Assembly: GCF_001306175.1 (NCBI RefSeq)
Contig: NZ_LGKN01000003.1
Location: 186,001 to 250,000 of the forward strand
DNA from: Ardenticatena maritima
Lineage (GTDB): Bacteria > Chloroflexota > Anaerolineae > Ardenticatenales > Ardenticatenaceae
Direction of reading: 5' to 3'
Length of the DNA: 64,000 nt
In this document: positions 54,199 through 63,275 of the stretch, one piece after another
Position numbering within the stretch: position 1 is the stretch's first letter
Layout of the letters: each line of letters starts with the position of its first letter
Made by a program: the position numbers and the translations under genes
Notes under the pieces: model-generated
Databases searched by the model: none
Told to the model about the DNA's origin: nothing
Seen by the model: the letters and a program-made list of their open reading frames with translations, nothing else

Positions 54199-55407
54199 TC
54201 AGGTGTAGTCGAACACGACTTTGATGCTGCCGCTGCGTTTGTCCATTGCGGTTTGGATGGCTTGCCGCCATTCATCCAGCCGAAAACGATGCGTGATAAG
54301 CCCCGCCGTGGTCAGTTTGCCGGCGCGCAGCAGTTCGATCACGACATCGTAGGTGCGGCGATGCTCGCCGTGCCAGCATTCCGCCCCGTGAGCGTACACG
54401 CCCACCATATCCACTTCCTGATACCAGACGGGCGTCAGGTCTACTTTGAGCGGGGCGAGCGTGATGCCCACCATGACGACCGCGCCGCGTGCCCGCGCCA
54501 GCCGCAAACTCTCTTGCACAGTACGCGCCGAGCCGACGCAATCATACACCACGTCCCACCCGCCCAGCGCCATGCGGTTGCCGAACATGCCGCGGTACAC
54601 ACGCGCCCCCGTGAGCGACGCCACCACCTCGAACGGGTCTTCACGCAGCAGGACGGTATCGGCGCCCAAACGGCGCGCGGCGTCCGCCTGGTGTTGGTAG
54701 CGCGCCACGGCGGTGATATGGCAGTCGGGTTGGATGGCGCGCGCGGCTTGAATGGTGTTCAACCCGACGATGCCGCACCCCACAACCAGCACGCGCGCGC
54801 CCGCTTCCGGTGGGCGGCGCAAAACGGCACGCACGGCGGTGCTGAGCGGCTCGACGAACATGGCTTCCTCGTCGGTCAGGTCGTCCGGCACGCGGTAGAT
54901 TTCGGTTTCGTGGGCAGTGAAGGAATCGCCCCACCCGCCGCCTTCACCGCGCGGTCCTGCCCCAAGCGAGGCGTTTTCGCACAGCGTGAAGTTCCCCACG
55001 GCACAGTGGCGGCAAAGCGGCGCAATCTCCTGACTGAGACAGGTCGCGCCCTGAAAACGGGTGTCCATGATCACGCGGTCGCCCACACGCACGTTGCGCA
55101 CACCGTCGCCGACTTCGACGACTTCACCCACCACCTCATGCCCCAGGTAAAACCGATTGGTGCCGGGGAGTGCGGCGGGGGCAATGGTGGGGTCGGCTTC
55201 GGCCATGAGCAGCGCAATGTCGCTGGCGCAGATGCCGCACAAGCGGTTGCGTACCCGTACCCAGCGCGCCCCCGGCAGGGGTGGGTCGGGCCAGTGCGCG
55301 AAACGGGCGGGCGAGAGTGGGCTAAACACCACGTTCGGCCAGATGCGTTTGAGCGCTTTGACGGCGAGCAGGCGGGGAATATGCTTGTCAACATAAATTG
55401 CTTGCAT
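54199..55407 (-). CDS. Zinc-dependent alcohol dehydrogenase (MDR family)
   Basis: A medium-chain dehydrogenase of 402 residues. The GroES-like half has the catalytic-zinc CGICASDI and LGHEVVGEVVEVGDGV; the structural zinc loop differs from the usual four-Cys form, with CLSQEIAPLCRHCAVGNFTL. The Rossmann half has VLVVGCGIVGLNTIQAARA and VVYDCVGSARTVQESL. The substrate is unknown; threonine- or sorbitol-dehydrogenase-like use is possible. The ATG has GTAGGTG upstream. It heads the leftward operon with fructokinase and amylosucrase. Confidence 0.9.
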   Translation of the reverse strand: MQAIYVDKHIPRLLAVKALKRIWPNVVFSPLSPARFAHWPDPPLPGARWVRVRNRLCGICASDIALLMAEADPTIAPAALPGTNRFYLGHEVVGEVVEVGDGVRNVRVGDRVIMDTRFQGATCLSQEIAPLCRHCAVGNFTLCENASLGAGPRGEGGGWGDSFTAHETEIYRVPDDLTDEEAMFVEPLSTAVRAVLRRPPEAGARVLVVGCGIVGLNTIQAARAIQPDCHITAVARYQHQADAARRLGADTVLLREDPFEVVASLTGARVYRGMFGNRMALGGWDVVYDCVGSARTVQESLRLARARGAVVMVGITLAPLKVDLTPVWYQEVDMVGVYAHGAECWHGEHRRTYDVVIELLRAGKLTTAGLITHRFRLDEWRQAIQTAMDKRSGSIKVVFDYT

Positions 55408-55445
55408 GGCACACCTACATCCGCAGGTATTGACGTGTTGCCCGT

Positions 55446-55474
55446 ATCATACGAAAAGCCGCGCAGAAGGCGAA
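55446..55474 (-). promoter_or_regulatory. Predicted promoter of the sucrose operon
   Basis: On the minus strand TTCGCC, 17 bases, TATGAT, about 40 bases before the dehydrogenase ATG. Confidence 0.45.
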
Positions 55475-55508
55475 AAATGAGGAACAAGCGTGTGGGCGGC
55501 TTGGTGCT

Positions 55509-55537
55509 TTGGCGTTCCGCGCCCGCGGGGTTATACT
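55509..55537 (+). promoter_or_regulatory. Predicted promoter of the chelatase gene
   Basis: TTGGCG, 17 bases, TATACT, 34 bases before the ATG; divergent from the sucrose operon promoter. Confidence 0.55.
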
Positions 55538-55571
55538 TTGCGATGACATTTTCGAGGGAGTGGAGCAAACC

Positions 55572-56693
55572 ATGGCAGCCATTTTTCCGTTTACGGCAAT
55601 TGTTGGGCAAGAACGCATGAAACGCGCGCTCATCCTGAACGCGGTCAGCCACCGCGTGGGGGGTGTGCTGATTCGCGGTGAACGCGGAACCGCGAAAAGC
55701 ACCGCCGTGCGTGCATTGGCGGCGCTTTTGCCTGAGATTGACGTGGTCGCTGATTGCCCGTTTAGTTGCGACCCGCACGACCCGCTGACCTTGTGCGATA
55801 ACTGTCGCGCGCGCTACGAACGGGGTGAAACGTTGCCCGTGGCGCGCCGCCGTATCCGCGTGGTGGATTTGCCCGTCAGCGCCACCGAAGACCGCGTGGT
55901 GGGGACGCTGGATATTGAGCAAGCCATCAAGAAGGGGGAGAAGCACTTTGAGCCTGGCGTGCTAGCCGCCGCCAATCGCGGTATCCTCTATGTGGACGAA
56001 GTCAACCTGCTGGACGACCATGTGGTGGATTTGCTGCTCGACTCCGCCGCGATGGGGGTCAATGTGGTGGAGCGTGAAGGCATTTCGTTCTCGCACCCGG
56101 CGCAATTCATTCTGGTGGGGACGATGAACCCCGAAGAAGGGGAATTGCGCCCCCAATTGCTCGACCGCTTTGGGCTGATGGTGGATGTTGAAGGCATTAG
56201 CGACCCACAACAGCGCATGCTCATCTTGCAGCGGCGTATCGAATTTGAAAACGACCCGCAAGCCTTCTACGAACGCTGGCGTGAATCTGAGGAAGCCCTT
56301 TCGCGCCAGATTGCCGAAGCGCGCGCCCGCTTGCCCCAGGTGACCTACACCACCGAAAACCTGTACTCGATTGCACGGCTCACCGCCGAGTTGGGGGTGG
56401 ACGGCCACCGCGCCGACATCACCATTTTGAAGGCAGCGATTGCCAATGCCGCGTTCGAGGGGCGCACGCGCGTTACCGAAGTGGATATCCTCACCGCCGC
56501 TGAACTGGCGTTGCCGCACCGCCTGAAACGCCGACCGTTGCAAGACACCGCCCGCGACCTGGAAGCGTTGCACGAACGCTTGCAACAAGCGCGCGAAGAA
56601 GCCGCCCGCCGCGAAGCCGAGCAAGGAGAAGAAGGCGAAGGCGACGACGGCGACGCAACCGGTGAAAAAAAAACGCAGATGACGGCACGCTAG
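55572..56693 (+). CDS. chlD: Chelatase AAA+ subunit (ChlI/BchI-like), zero-frame product of a chlD-type gene
   Basis: The AAA+ motor half of a Mg- or Co-chelatase for tetrapyrroles. 373 residues: [20 protein letters not shown], Walker [17 protein letters not shown], the ChlI Cys-rich insert, [20 protein letters not shown] (Walker B), [20 protein letters not shown] and the sensor region. After residue 340 the sequence turns Glu/Asp-rich and stops 20 bases after an A9 run. In the -1 frame the acidic linker and a VWA domain continue. The unshifted product is ChlI-length (small subunit); a shifted one would be a full ChlD. Ribosome site GGGAGTGGAG. The metal cannot be told from this gene alone. 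Confidence 0.88.
   Translation: MAAIFPFTAIVGQERMKRALILNAVSHRVGGVLIRGERGTAKSTAVRALAALLPEIDVVADCPFSCDPHDPLTLCDNCRARYERGETLPVARRRIRVVDLPVSATEDRVVGTLDIEQAIKKGEKHFEPGVLAAANRGILYVDEVNLLDDHVVDLLLDSAAMGVNVVEREGISFSHPAQFILVGTMNPEEGELRPQLLDRFGLMVDVEGISDPQQRMLILQRRIEFENDPQAFYERWRESEEALSRQIAEARARLPQVTYTTENLYSIARLTAELGVDGHRADITILKAAIANAAFEGRTRVTEVDILTAAELALPHRLKRRPLQDTARDLEALHERLQQAREEAARREAEQGEEGEGDDGDATGEKKTQMTAR
56664..56675 (+). promoter_or_regulatory. A9 slippery run at the chlD frame junction
   Basis: Zero frame reads GAA AAA AAA ACG and reaches TAG six codons later. A shift of -1 here continues as Asn-Ala-Asp-Asp-Gly-Thr without a stop into the VWA half. Runs of A allow ribosomal or polymerase slippage. 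A weak CGGC/GCCG stem lies downstream; no strong stimulator is evident. Confidence 0.7.
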
Positions 56694-56728
56694 ACGACGC
56701 CGCCGACGACCTTGGTCAGACAAGCGAG

Positions 56729-57667
56729 ATGGCGGCGAATGAAAAAGCGGGCGAATCGCCCGACGCCAGCCGTCCGCTTCCCCAACGTGTACCTGAACGG
56801 GGCGGCGACGATGCCGAGAATGGCAACGACCGCCCCGTGCGCCCATCCGATCCGCTTGGACCACCCCGCCTCGCGCCTGACCTTGACCGCCGTGTGCGCC
56901 GCCGCGCCGGGAAACGCACCACGACGCGCACCAACCGCAAACGTGGGCGCTACATCAAAGCCCGCCCAGCCCGCGACCGCCTGGATGATATCGCGTTTGA
57001 TGCGACACTCCGCGCCGCCGCGCCGCACCAAATCCACCGTCAGGATGACGACCTGGCGGTCAGCATTCGCCGCGAAGAAGTCCAGCGCAAGGTGCGTGTG
57101 CGCCGCACCAGCAACCTCATCCTCTTTGTGGTGGATGCTTCTTGGAGCATGGCGGCGAGCGAGCGCATGGAAGCCACCAAGGGCGCGATTCTCGGCTTGC
57201 TGATGGACGCCTACCAAAAGCGCGACCACGTGGGCATGGTCGTCTTCCAGCGCAATCGGGCGCGGGTGGTCTTGCCGCCAACCAACAGTGTGGAACTGGC
57301 GCGCAAAGCGCTGGAAGAAGTGCCGGTGGGCGGCAAAACGCCGCTGTCGAGCGGGCTTTACACCGCTTTTGAAATTGTGGAGCGCGAACGCCGCCGCAAT
57401 CCCGAAGTGGTGCCGCTGGTTGTGCTGTTGACCGACGGCGCTGGGAACGTCTCCATGGGGTCAATGCCGCCCCAGCAAGAAGCCTTGCAGGTGGCGCGCC
57501 TCTACAAGGAACACCACATCCCCGCCGTTGTCGTCAACACCGAGCATGAAGCCTTCGACCGTGGATTGGCGCAGCAGTTAGCCGACGAGATGGGCGCGGA
57601 GTGCCTCAAACTCAAAGACTTCTCGCCCGATGCGCTGACGAGCCTGGTACACCGCTACACACGCTAA
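56729..57667 (+). CDS. chlD: VWA (integrin-I-like) half of chlD, in the -1 frame
   Basis: The metal-chelatase D-type C-terminal half. From this ATG 312 residues; the frame is open back to the A9 run at 56672, adding acidic residues [13 protein letters not shown], so it is more likely the 3' part of a frameshifted protein starting at 55572. It has a Pro/Arg-rich linker, the LKARP-like YIKARPARDRLDDIAFDATL, and a VWA domain with MIDAS FVVDASWSMAASERMEATKG, then GKTPLSSGLYTAFE and LLTDGAGNVSMG. The ATG has no good ribosome site. Translation as a separate gene is possible but less likely. Confidence 0.85.
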   Translation: MAANEKAGESPDASRPLPQRVPERGGDDAENGNDRPVRPSDPLGPPRLAPDLDRRVRRRAGKRTTTRTNRKRGRYIKARPARDRLDDIAFDATLRAAAPHQIHRQDDDLAVSIRREEVQRKVRVRRTSNLILFVVDASWSMAASERMEATKGAILGLLMDAYQKRDHVGMVVFQRNRARVVLPPTNSVELARKALEEVPVGGKTPLSSGLYTAFEIVERERRRNPEVVPLVVLLTDGAGNVSMGSMPPQQEALQVARLYKEHHIPAVVVNTEHEAFDRGLAQQLADEMGAECLKLKDFSPDALTSLVHRYTR

Positions 57668-57682
57668 CCAAGGAGACACAGC

Positions 57683-58858
57683 ATGCCCACGTTCCAGCGT
57701 CCCACACGTTTGCAGGCGCTCGCACCGTCCCAGATTCGGGACATGATGCGCCTGGCAATGGACGTCGGCGCGGTCAACATGGCGCAAGGCGCGCCGGATT
57801 TCCCCGCCGCGCCCGAAGTCAAATTGGCGGCGATTCGCGCGATTGCCGAAGACAAGAACCAATACAGCGTGACGTGGGGGCTGGCGGAACTGCGCGAAGC
57901 CGTGGCGGCGCGTGTGGCGCGTCGTTTTGGGCTGCACGCCGACCCTGAGCGCGAGGTGACGATTACCTGCGGCGTGACCGAAGCCGTCGTGGCGGCATTG
58001 CTCGCCACGCTGGAAACAGGTGATGAAGTCATCATCATTGAACCCGCGCACGAAAACTACCTGCCTGCCACCGCTTTTGCGGGGGGCGTGCCCCGCTTTG
58101 TGCCGTTGCGCCCACCCAAATTCGCGCTGGACGTTGACGCCCTCGCCGCCGCCGTCACCCCACGCACGCGCGTTCTCATCCTGAACACGCCGCACAACCC
58201 CAGTGGGCGCGTCTTCACCCGTGCCGAGTTGCTGGCGGTTGCCGACCTTGCCGAACGGTACAACCTGCTGGTGCTCACCGATGAGATTTACGATGAAATT
58301 TTGTACGATGGACGCGAACACATTGCCTTTGCAACCTTGCCGGGCATGGCGGAACGCACCATCACCACGGGCGGTATCTCCAAAATCTACGCCGTGACGG
58401 GGTGGCGATTGGGTTATGTGATTGCGCCGCCGCCGCTTTCAGCCGCCATTCGCACAGTGCATGACTACTTGACCATTTGTGCGCCGACGCCGTTTCAGCA
58501 TGCGGCGTTGACCGCGCTGGCATTGCCGGACGCCTATTACGAGCAGGTGCGCGCCGCTTTTCACCATCGCCGCGCCCGCATGATGCGCATTCTGGAACAG
58601 GCGCGTTTCAACGCAACCCCGCCCGAAGGCGCGTATTACGTACTGGCTGATTTTTCAGCCTGGCAGTTTGACGGCGACGATGAAGCCTTTGCGCGTTTCT
58701 TGATTACTGATGTGGGCGTGGCGGTTGTGCCGGGGAGTGCGTTTTACACCGGGCACCCAGAGTTGGGGCGGCGGTTGGTGCGGTTTGCCTTTGCCAAACG
58801 GGATGAAACGTTCGACGAGGTGGAACGCCGTTTTGCAGCGTATTGGGAGCAGCGATGA
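57683..58858 (+). CDS. Aminotransferase class I/II (aspartate aminotransferase-like)
   Basis: PLP-dependent aminotransferase of 391 residues. Motifs: MAQGAPDFPAAPEVKLAAIR, QYSVTWGLAELREAVAARVA, ITCGVTEAVVAALLATLETG, LNTPHNPSGRVFTRAEL, LVLTDEIYDEILYDG, the PLP lysine in TGGISKIYAVTGWRLGYVIA, and the substrate Arg in RRLVRFAFAKRDETF. The NPSGRV form fits aspartate or aromatic/kynurenine-type enzymes; the exact substrate is open. AAGGAG precedes the ATG, 15 bases after the chelatase stop. Confidence 0.9.
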   Translation: MPTFQRPTRLQALAPSQIRDMMRLAMDVGAVNMAQGAPDFPAAPEVKLAAIRAIAEDKNQYSVTWGLAELREAVAARVARRFGLHADPEREVTITCGVTEAVVAALLATLETGDEVIIIEPAHENYLPATAFAGGVPRFVPLRPPKFALDVDALAAAVTPRTRVLILNTPHNPSGRVFTRAELLAVADLAERYNLLVLTDEIYDEILYDGREHIAFATLPGMAERTITTGGISKIYAVTGWRLGYVIAPPPLSAAIRTVHDYLTICAPTPFQHAALTALALPDAYYEQVRAAFHHRRARMMRILEQARFNATPPEGAYYVLADFSAWQFDGDDEAFARFLITDVGVAVVPGSAFYTGHPELGRRLVRFAFAKRDETFDEVERRFAAYWEQR

Positions 58859-59457
58859 CCATGTTTGATGACGCCTTTTTGGAAGCGCGCGCCCGTGCTG
58901 TGATGCCAACCGACAGCGCGCATGATTGGTGGCATGTGCGCCGTGTTTGGCGCTTGGCGCAGCGCATTGCGCGTACAGAGCCGACTGCCGACATGCGGGT
59001 TCTGCAAGTGGCGGTCTTTTTTCACGATGTGATGCCCAAGCGCCCCGAAGGTGGTCATGCCCCCGTGACGGCGGCATGGCTGGCGGACGCGCTCGCGCCG
59101 CTGGATGCGCCGCTTCTTCTGCTCGAACGCGCCGCCGAAGCCATCAACACGCACAGTTTTTCGCGCGGAGCGCCGCCCACCTCGATTGAGGGTGCGATTT
59201 TGCAGGATGCGGATCGGCTGGATGCGATGGGCGCGATTGGCATTGCGCGCTGTTTTGCCTATGGCGGGGCGCGTGGGCGTGCCATCTACGACCCCGAAGA
59301 CCCCACCAATAGCATTCAGCATTTCTACGACAAGTTGCTGCGTTTGCGGGATGGCATGCATACCGCCGAAGGGCGACGGCTGGCGGAAGCACGGCATAGG
59401 GTGATGGAGCAGTTTTTGGCGCACTTTTGGCGCGAGTGGGAAGGGGAAGAAACCTGA
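58855..59457 (+). CDS. HD-domain phosphohydrolase
   Basis: 200 residues. HD-superfamily motifs: the first His in DSAHDWWHVRRVWRLA, the pair FFHDVMPKR, and the last Asp in LQDADRLDAMGAIGIARCF. The H...HD...D set is complete, so metal-dependent phosphohydrolase activity is likely. YGGARGRAIYDPEDPTNSIQ and HFYDKLLRLRDGMHT are typical of the YedJ-like subgroup. The ATG overlaps the aminotransferase stop (ATGA) and has GGGAG upstream; a second ATG lies six bases downstream. The substrate is unknown. Confidence 0.88.
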   Translation: MTMFDDAFLEARARAVMPTDSAHDWWHVRRVWRLAQRIARTEPTADMRVLQVAVFFHDVMPKRPEGGHAPVTAAWLADALAPLDAPLLLLERAAEAINTHSFSRGAPPTSIEGAILQDADRLDAMGAIGIARCFAYGGARGRAIYDPEDPTNSIQHFYDKLLRLRDGMHTAEGRRLAEARHRVMEQFLAHFWREWEGEET

Positions 59458-59483
59458 CAGGTCACACATGACCTGTCAGGTTT
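59450..59483. terminator. Bidirectional terminator with AACCTG palindrome
   Basis: A perfect 15-base stem AAACCTGACAGGTCA/TGACCTGTCAGGTTT with a CACA loop, between convergent genes; it covers the HD gene stop codon. Confidence 0.88.
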
Positions 59484-59486
59484 CGT

Positions 59487-60533
59487 TTACATAAAGCGCT
59501 CACGTACACGCGCCAGAATATCGGCGCGAATTTGACGCGCGGCTTCCAGCACTTGCGAGATGTCGCGGTCGCGAATGTCGAGAATGAGGTGCAGTGGGCG
59601 ACCCACCCCGAGCGTGTATTTGACCACGAGGTCGAGCACACCGTTGAGGTTGATTTCCCCCGATTCGGCATAGATGCCCGGCGATTCACGCAGTTTGAGC
59701 GGCGAATCGAAGGGGTTTTGTTGGGGGTGAAGCCCCGGAATGGCGTGCGTTTCACTTTCCCAACACCCGCCTAATTGGATGACGTGAATCATATCGCATA
59801 CGTTGCTCAGGCTGTATTCCAGGTGGTCGAGGAATGAGACGCGCTCATCCCATTGCCCCAGCGCCATGAGCCGCCGATAGGTTTGCCACAGGTGGGAGAT
59901 GTTGAAGGCGATGCGTGTGTTGTGCAGAATGTGTTGCGCCTGATTGAAAATCGAAAGCAGTTCGCCGCCATGCGCCGGGAAGCGCGGATAGGGTAAGACT
60001 TCGATCAGAGGGGTGAACGTGTACCCGCGGGAGGCGTAGTAGGCTGCAATTTCCTTGTAGATTTTCAGCCCCTTGGCAACCTGGTCCTGGCGTTCCCAAG
60101 TCCATTTATCGCGAGTGGCCAGGTGAAACACCATGTAATCGGCTTCGATGGCTTGCGCCAGGTCCATGACGCGCTTGGTTTCTTCGAGTGCGCGGTATTT
60201 GGCGTAAAAATTGCTGCTCAGTGGGTCGCGCCCTGTTGTGGGCATGTGCAATCCGATGCGTATATGCTCGCTCCGCAGGAAACGTTGGAGCGCGTGTTCG
60301 GTGTACATGATTTTGAGCCAGGGGTTGTGCAAATTCCCCTGAAACTGGTCGGGGTAGGTGGTGAGATTGACGAACCGCGCTTCGGGTTGCAGTTCAAAAA
60401 AGACCGTTTCGGTGTTGAGGGTGTTGCTGAAACGGTGCGCGTAGGCCATCAGGTCGTCGGGGACCGTCAGGCGCGATGGTTGGTCCGCCAAATTCAAGTC
60501 GGATAAGGCAATGCCGATGGTGATTTCGTTCAT
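59487..60533 (-). CDS. TIM-barrel protein of the sugar isomerase/AP endonuclease 2 superfamily
   Basis: 348 residues with a xylose isomerase-like barrel pattern. Strand-like blocks include HIRIGLHMPTTGRDPLSSNF, DYMVFHLATRDKW, TPLIEVLPYPRFPAHGG, RIAFNISHLWQTYRRL, MIHVIQLGGCW and LHLILDIRDRDISQVLE, with the His, Glu and Asp that could bind a metal. I cannot tell isomerase from endonuclease use, and the match is at superfamily level only. GAGGGAC precedes the ATG. It is last in a leftward operon, 39 bases after a K+ channel gene. Confidence 0.65.
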   Translation of the reverse strand: MNEITIGIALSDLNLADQPSRLTVPDDLMAYAHRFSNTLNTETVFFELQPEARFVNLTTYPDQFQGNLHNPWLKIMYTEHALQRFLRSEHIRIGLHMPTTGRDPLSSNFYAKYRALEETKRVMDLAQAIEADYMVFHLATRDKWTWERQDQVAKGLKIYKEIAAYYASRGYTFTPLIEVLPYPRFPAHGGELLSIFNQAQHILHNTRIAFNISHLWQTYRRLMALGQWDERVSFLDHLEYSLSNVCDMIHVIQLGGCWESETHAIPGLHPQQNPFDSPLKLRESPGIYAESGEINLNGVLDLVVKYTLGVGRPLHLILDIRDRDISQVLEAARQIRADILARVRERFM

Positions 60534-60572
60534 GTGCGTCCCTCTGCTCCTGGCACTCTTCGTTGGACTGTC

Positions 60573-61649
60573 TCAGATGATATGCGATTGGTTGCGTTCT
60601 TCAAGCGCACGGATTTGTTCGGCGGGTCCCATGACAATCAAGGTTTCGCCGGGGGCGATGACGTAATCGGCGGGTGGGTTGAACAGGAAACGCCCGTCGG
60701 TGCGGCGCACGCCAATCACGTTGACGTGCCACACACGGCGCAAATCACACCCGCTGAGCGTCTGTCCTGCGAGCGGCGAATGTTCGCCGATGGTCAATTC
60801 GCCAATGTCAATATCGCTGTCGGTTTCGTGGAACATGCTCTCGAAAAAGTCATGCACGGTTGGGCGCAGTGTCGCCAGCGTGAGACGATGGCCGCCGATT
60901 GTGTAGGGGCTGACCACACGGTCAGCGCCGGCGCGGCGCAGTTTGCTTTCGGTGCGCTCATTCGAGGCGCGGGCGGTGATACGCAAGTTGGGGTTGAGCC
61001 CGCGGGCTGTGAGGACGGCGAGTACGTTATCCGCGTCACTGCTCAGTGCGGCGACAAAGCCCCGCGCGCGTTCGATTCCCGCTTCGAGCAGGGTTTCGTC
61101 TTGTGTGGCGTCGCCGATGAGAAAGGGGATGCCTTGCTCGATGAGTTCTTCCTGAATGTCGGGGTTGCTGTCTATGACAAGGAAAGGCACCCCCTGGCGT
61201 TTCAAATCACGCACAACCTGTTGCCCCATGCGCCCATACCCCGCGATGATGTAGTGATTGCTCAATTTCATGCGTTCTTCCTCCAAACGGCGTTCCTGCA
61301 CCGATTGCCAGAGGCGGTCGCCCAAAATAATTTCGACGGCGTTTTGCACCGCCCACGCCACTGTGCCCACGCCCACGAGAATGAGCAAAATCGTGAAGAG
61401 CCGCCCGGTGTGCGAGAGGGGGCGTACTTCACCAAAGCCAACCGTGGTGAGCGTGATGACGGTCATGTAGAGGGCGTCAATCCACGGCAGCCCTTCAATC
61501 AGCACGTAGCCCACAGTCCCCAAAAGCAAGACGACCGCGAGCAGAAGAAGCGAGAATTGAAAACGGCGCACAGGGTCGCTAAGCATGGCGCGGATGATGC
61601 GCCATGCCGCCGTGAAGATGGGTTCGAGCGAAAAGGGTGATTGCGGCAT
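60573..61649 (-). CDS. Two-TM potassium channel with RCK domains
   Basis: 358 residues. Two membrane helices (about 30-50 and 85-105) flank a pore with selectivity filter TLTTVGFGEVRPLSHTGRLF, the Phe variant of TVGYG. A cytoplasmic RCK_N domain follows (NHYIIAGYGRMGQQVVRDLK, FLVIDSNPDIQEEL) and RCK_C (SPLAGQTLSGCDLRRVWHVN, FNPPADYVIAPGETLIVMGP). The arrangement is that of MthK/Kch-type ligand-gated channels. The gene starts three bases after the nucleotidase stop, so translation is probably coupled. Confidence 0.92.
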   Translation of the reverse strand: MPQSPFSLEPIFTAAWRIIRAMLSDPVRRFQFSLLLLAVVLLLGTVGYVLIEGLPWIDALYMTVITLTTVGFGEVRPLSHTGRLFTILLILVGVGTVAWAVQNAVEIILGDRLWQSVQERRLEEERMKLSNHYIIAGYGRMGQQVVRDLKRQGVPFLVIDSNPDIQEELIEQGIPFLIGDATQDETLLEAGIERARGFVAALSSDADNVLAVLTARGLNPNLRITARASNERTESKLRRAGADRVVSPYTIGGHRLTLATLRPTVHDFFESMFHETDSDIDIGELTIGEHSPLAGQTLSGCDLRRVWHVNVIGVRRTDGRFLFNPPADYVIAPGETLIVMGPAEQIRALEERNQSHII

Positions 61650-61652
61650 ACG

Positions 61653-63233
61653 TTAGCGTCGCCAACCCCGATGCGATGTGTCAATGCGTGTTTCCAGTGG
61701 CGCTTCGGGCGATGTGTCGAGTGCGCGAATGTACTCGATCACGGGCTGTTGCCATGGGATGGTGGTATCGTACCCGTTGGGGTCTTGTTCGCCAAATAAA
61801 TAGCCGTCCCCACCGGCGTACATGAAATCATTGATGAGCACGTGGTAGGTCGCGTCGCGGTCGAGCGGGTTGCCGTTGTCCAGCACAAAGGTGCCGCCCT
61901 GGAACCGCATGCCGCTGAATGTGCCCCCACAGCAGGCGAAATTGTCGAGAATGTCTTGCCCGCTCACTTCCACGTCAACCAGTGTGTTATCGAAGGGCAA
62001 CACGCCATACACATCGCCCACCGTGATGACGCCGGGCGACAAATCGGCTCGAAAACCGCCCAGGTTGGTATAGGCAATGTCGGCGTTGGGATAGGCGAAG
62101 CGCCATGCGTCGGTGACGAGGTTATAGAGCGCGCTTCCCCGTTTGATACCGTTTTCGGTATAGCCGATTGGCTCTTCGAGCACATCGGCGGCGGCGTCGC
62201 GCCAGCGCGCCACAATCATGGCAACATCAGGGTCTGGCGTCAGCGCGTCGGGGGTGTGCGTGTGCAATGAGGCGTTGGCTGAAACGATACGGTTGGTTGT
62301 GGGGTCTACATCCAGGTCCAGGCGCGCATACGATTCCCAATGTTTCCCGCCAATGATGATGTGCACGCCGTCGCGTTCGTCGGCGACAAATTCGTTGCAA
62401 TGCCCACCAGTGAGCACATCCACACCAAGTTGGGCGGCGGTGGGCACAAGTGCTTGAATCTCATCCAGACAGATATGCCCCAATGCGATAACGATGTCCG
62501 CGCCTTCTTCGCGCAGGCGGGGGACCCATTCGCGCAGTGTCTCATCGTAGGGGCGGAAGCGCAACGAGGCGACGTTGTTGGGTTTGGTGGTGTAGGGGGT
62601 GGATGTGGTGGTCAGCCCCACAATCCCCACACGCACCCCGTTGGCGTCGAGTATCGTGTAGGGGGTGAAGCCTTCGGGGATGTTGCCCGTTTCGGCGTCC
62701 ACGATGTTGGCGGCGACATACGTGATAAGTCCCTCCGCCATGCGCGCTTTGAGCACATCCAACCCGAAGTCGAACTCATGGTTGCCGATGGCGGAAACAT
62801 CGTATCCCATGGCGTCCATGACTTCATAGGCGGATTCCCCATCGAAGAAAGACGAGATGGCGGGACCCGTCCAGTTATCGCCGCCGCTCAGCAGAAGGAA
62901 CGACTCATCGGCAGGGTCGTAGCCTTCTTCGGTGCGCCAGCGGGTCAGCAGTTCCGCCACGCCGCCCACCCGACGCCCGTCGCGTTCGTGGGGTTCGAGC
63001 CAGCCATGTTCGTCGTTGGTGTACAGGATGGTGAGATGGCGAATCTCATCTGTGGTGGGCGTGCTGTGGACGGTTTCGGGTGTGGTGGTGGCGGGCGGTG
63101 TCGCCGTCGCCGCGCTGGAAACCGTTGGTGTTGGTGTTGGTGTTGGCGTTGGGGCGGGAGATGCTGGTTGGCACGCCAGCACCAGCCCGCAGGCGAGGAT
63201 GGCGAGTGTGAATAGCAGACGACGAGCAAACAT
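61653..63233 (-). CDS. 5'-nucleotidase family lipoprotein (UshA-like)
   Basis: 526 residues. The N-terminus is a lipoprotein signal peptide (RRLLFTLAILACGLVLAC; lipidated Cys at 21) followed by a (PT)n linker. The metallophosphatase domain has ILYTNDEHGWLEPHE, SGGDNWTGPAISSFFDG, SAIGNHEFDFGLDVLKAR, IALGHICLDEI and LTGGHCNEFVADE, all metal-site motifs. The C-terminal domain has NLGGFRADLSPGVITVGDVY and SGQDILDNFACCGG. It acts on the outer face of the membrane on nucleotides. AAGGAG precedes the ATG. It heads an operon with the K+ channel and TIM-barrel genes. Confidence 0.93.
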   Translation of the reverse strand: MFARRLLFTLAILACGLVLACQPASPAPTPTPTPTPTVSSAATATPPATTTPETVHSTPTTDEIRHLTILYTNDEHGWLEPHERDGRRVGGVAELLTRWRTEEGYDPADESFLLLSGGDNWTGPAISSFFDGESAYEVMDAMGYDVSAIGNHEFDFGLDVLKARMAEGLITYVAANIVDAETGNIPEGFTPYTILDANGVRVGIVGLTTTSTPYTTKPNNVASLRFRPYDETLREWVPRLREEGADIVIALGHICLDEIQALVPTAAQLGVDVLTGGHCNEFVADERDGVHIIIGGKHWESYARLDLDVDPTTNRIVSANASLHTHTPDALTPDPDVAMIVARWRDAAADVLEEPIGYTENGIKRGSALYNLVTDAWRFAYPNADIAYTNLGGFRADLSPGVITVGDVYGVLPFDNTLVDVEVSGQDILDNFACCGGTFSGMRFQGGTFVLDNGNPLDRDATYHVLINDFMYAGGDGYLFGEQDPNGYDTTIPWQQPVIEYIRALDTSPEAPLETRIDTSHRGWRR

Positions 63234-63275
63234 GCAACACTCCTTCTTTTGGCGCGTCTGAATGCGGGATAGAAA

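Noticed and set aside
56729-57667. An independent VWA gene with its own start
   Set aside because: The frame is open back to the A9 run and encodes the expected acidic linker, and the ATG lacks a ribosome site, so a frameshifted single gene is more likely. It is kept as a feature with this note.
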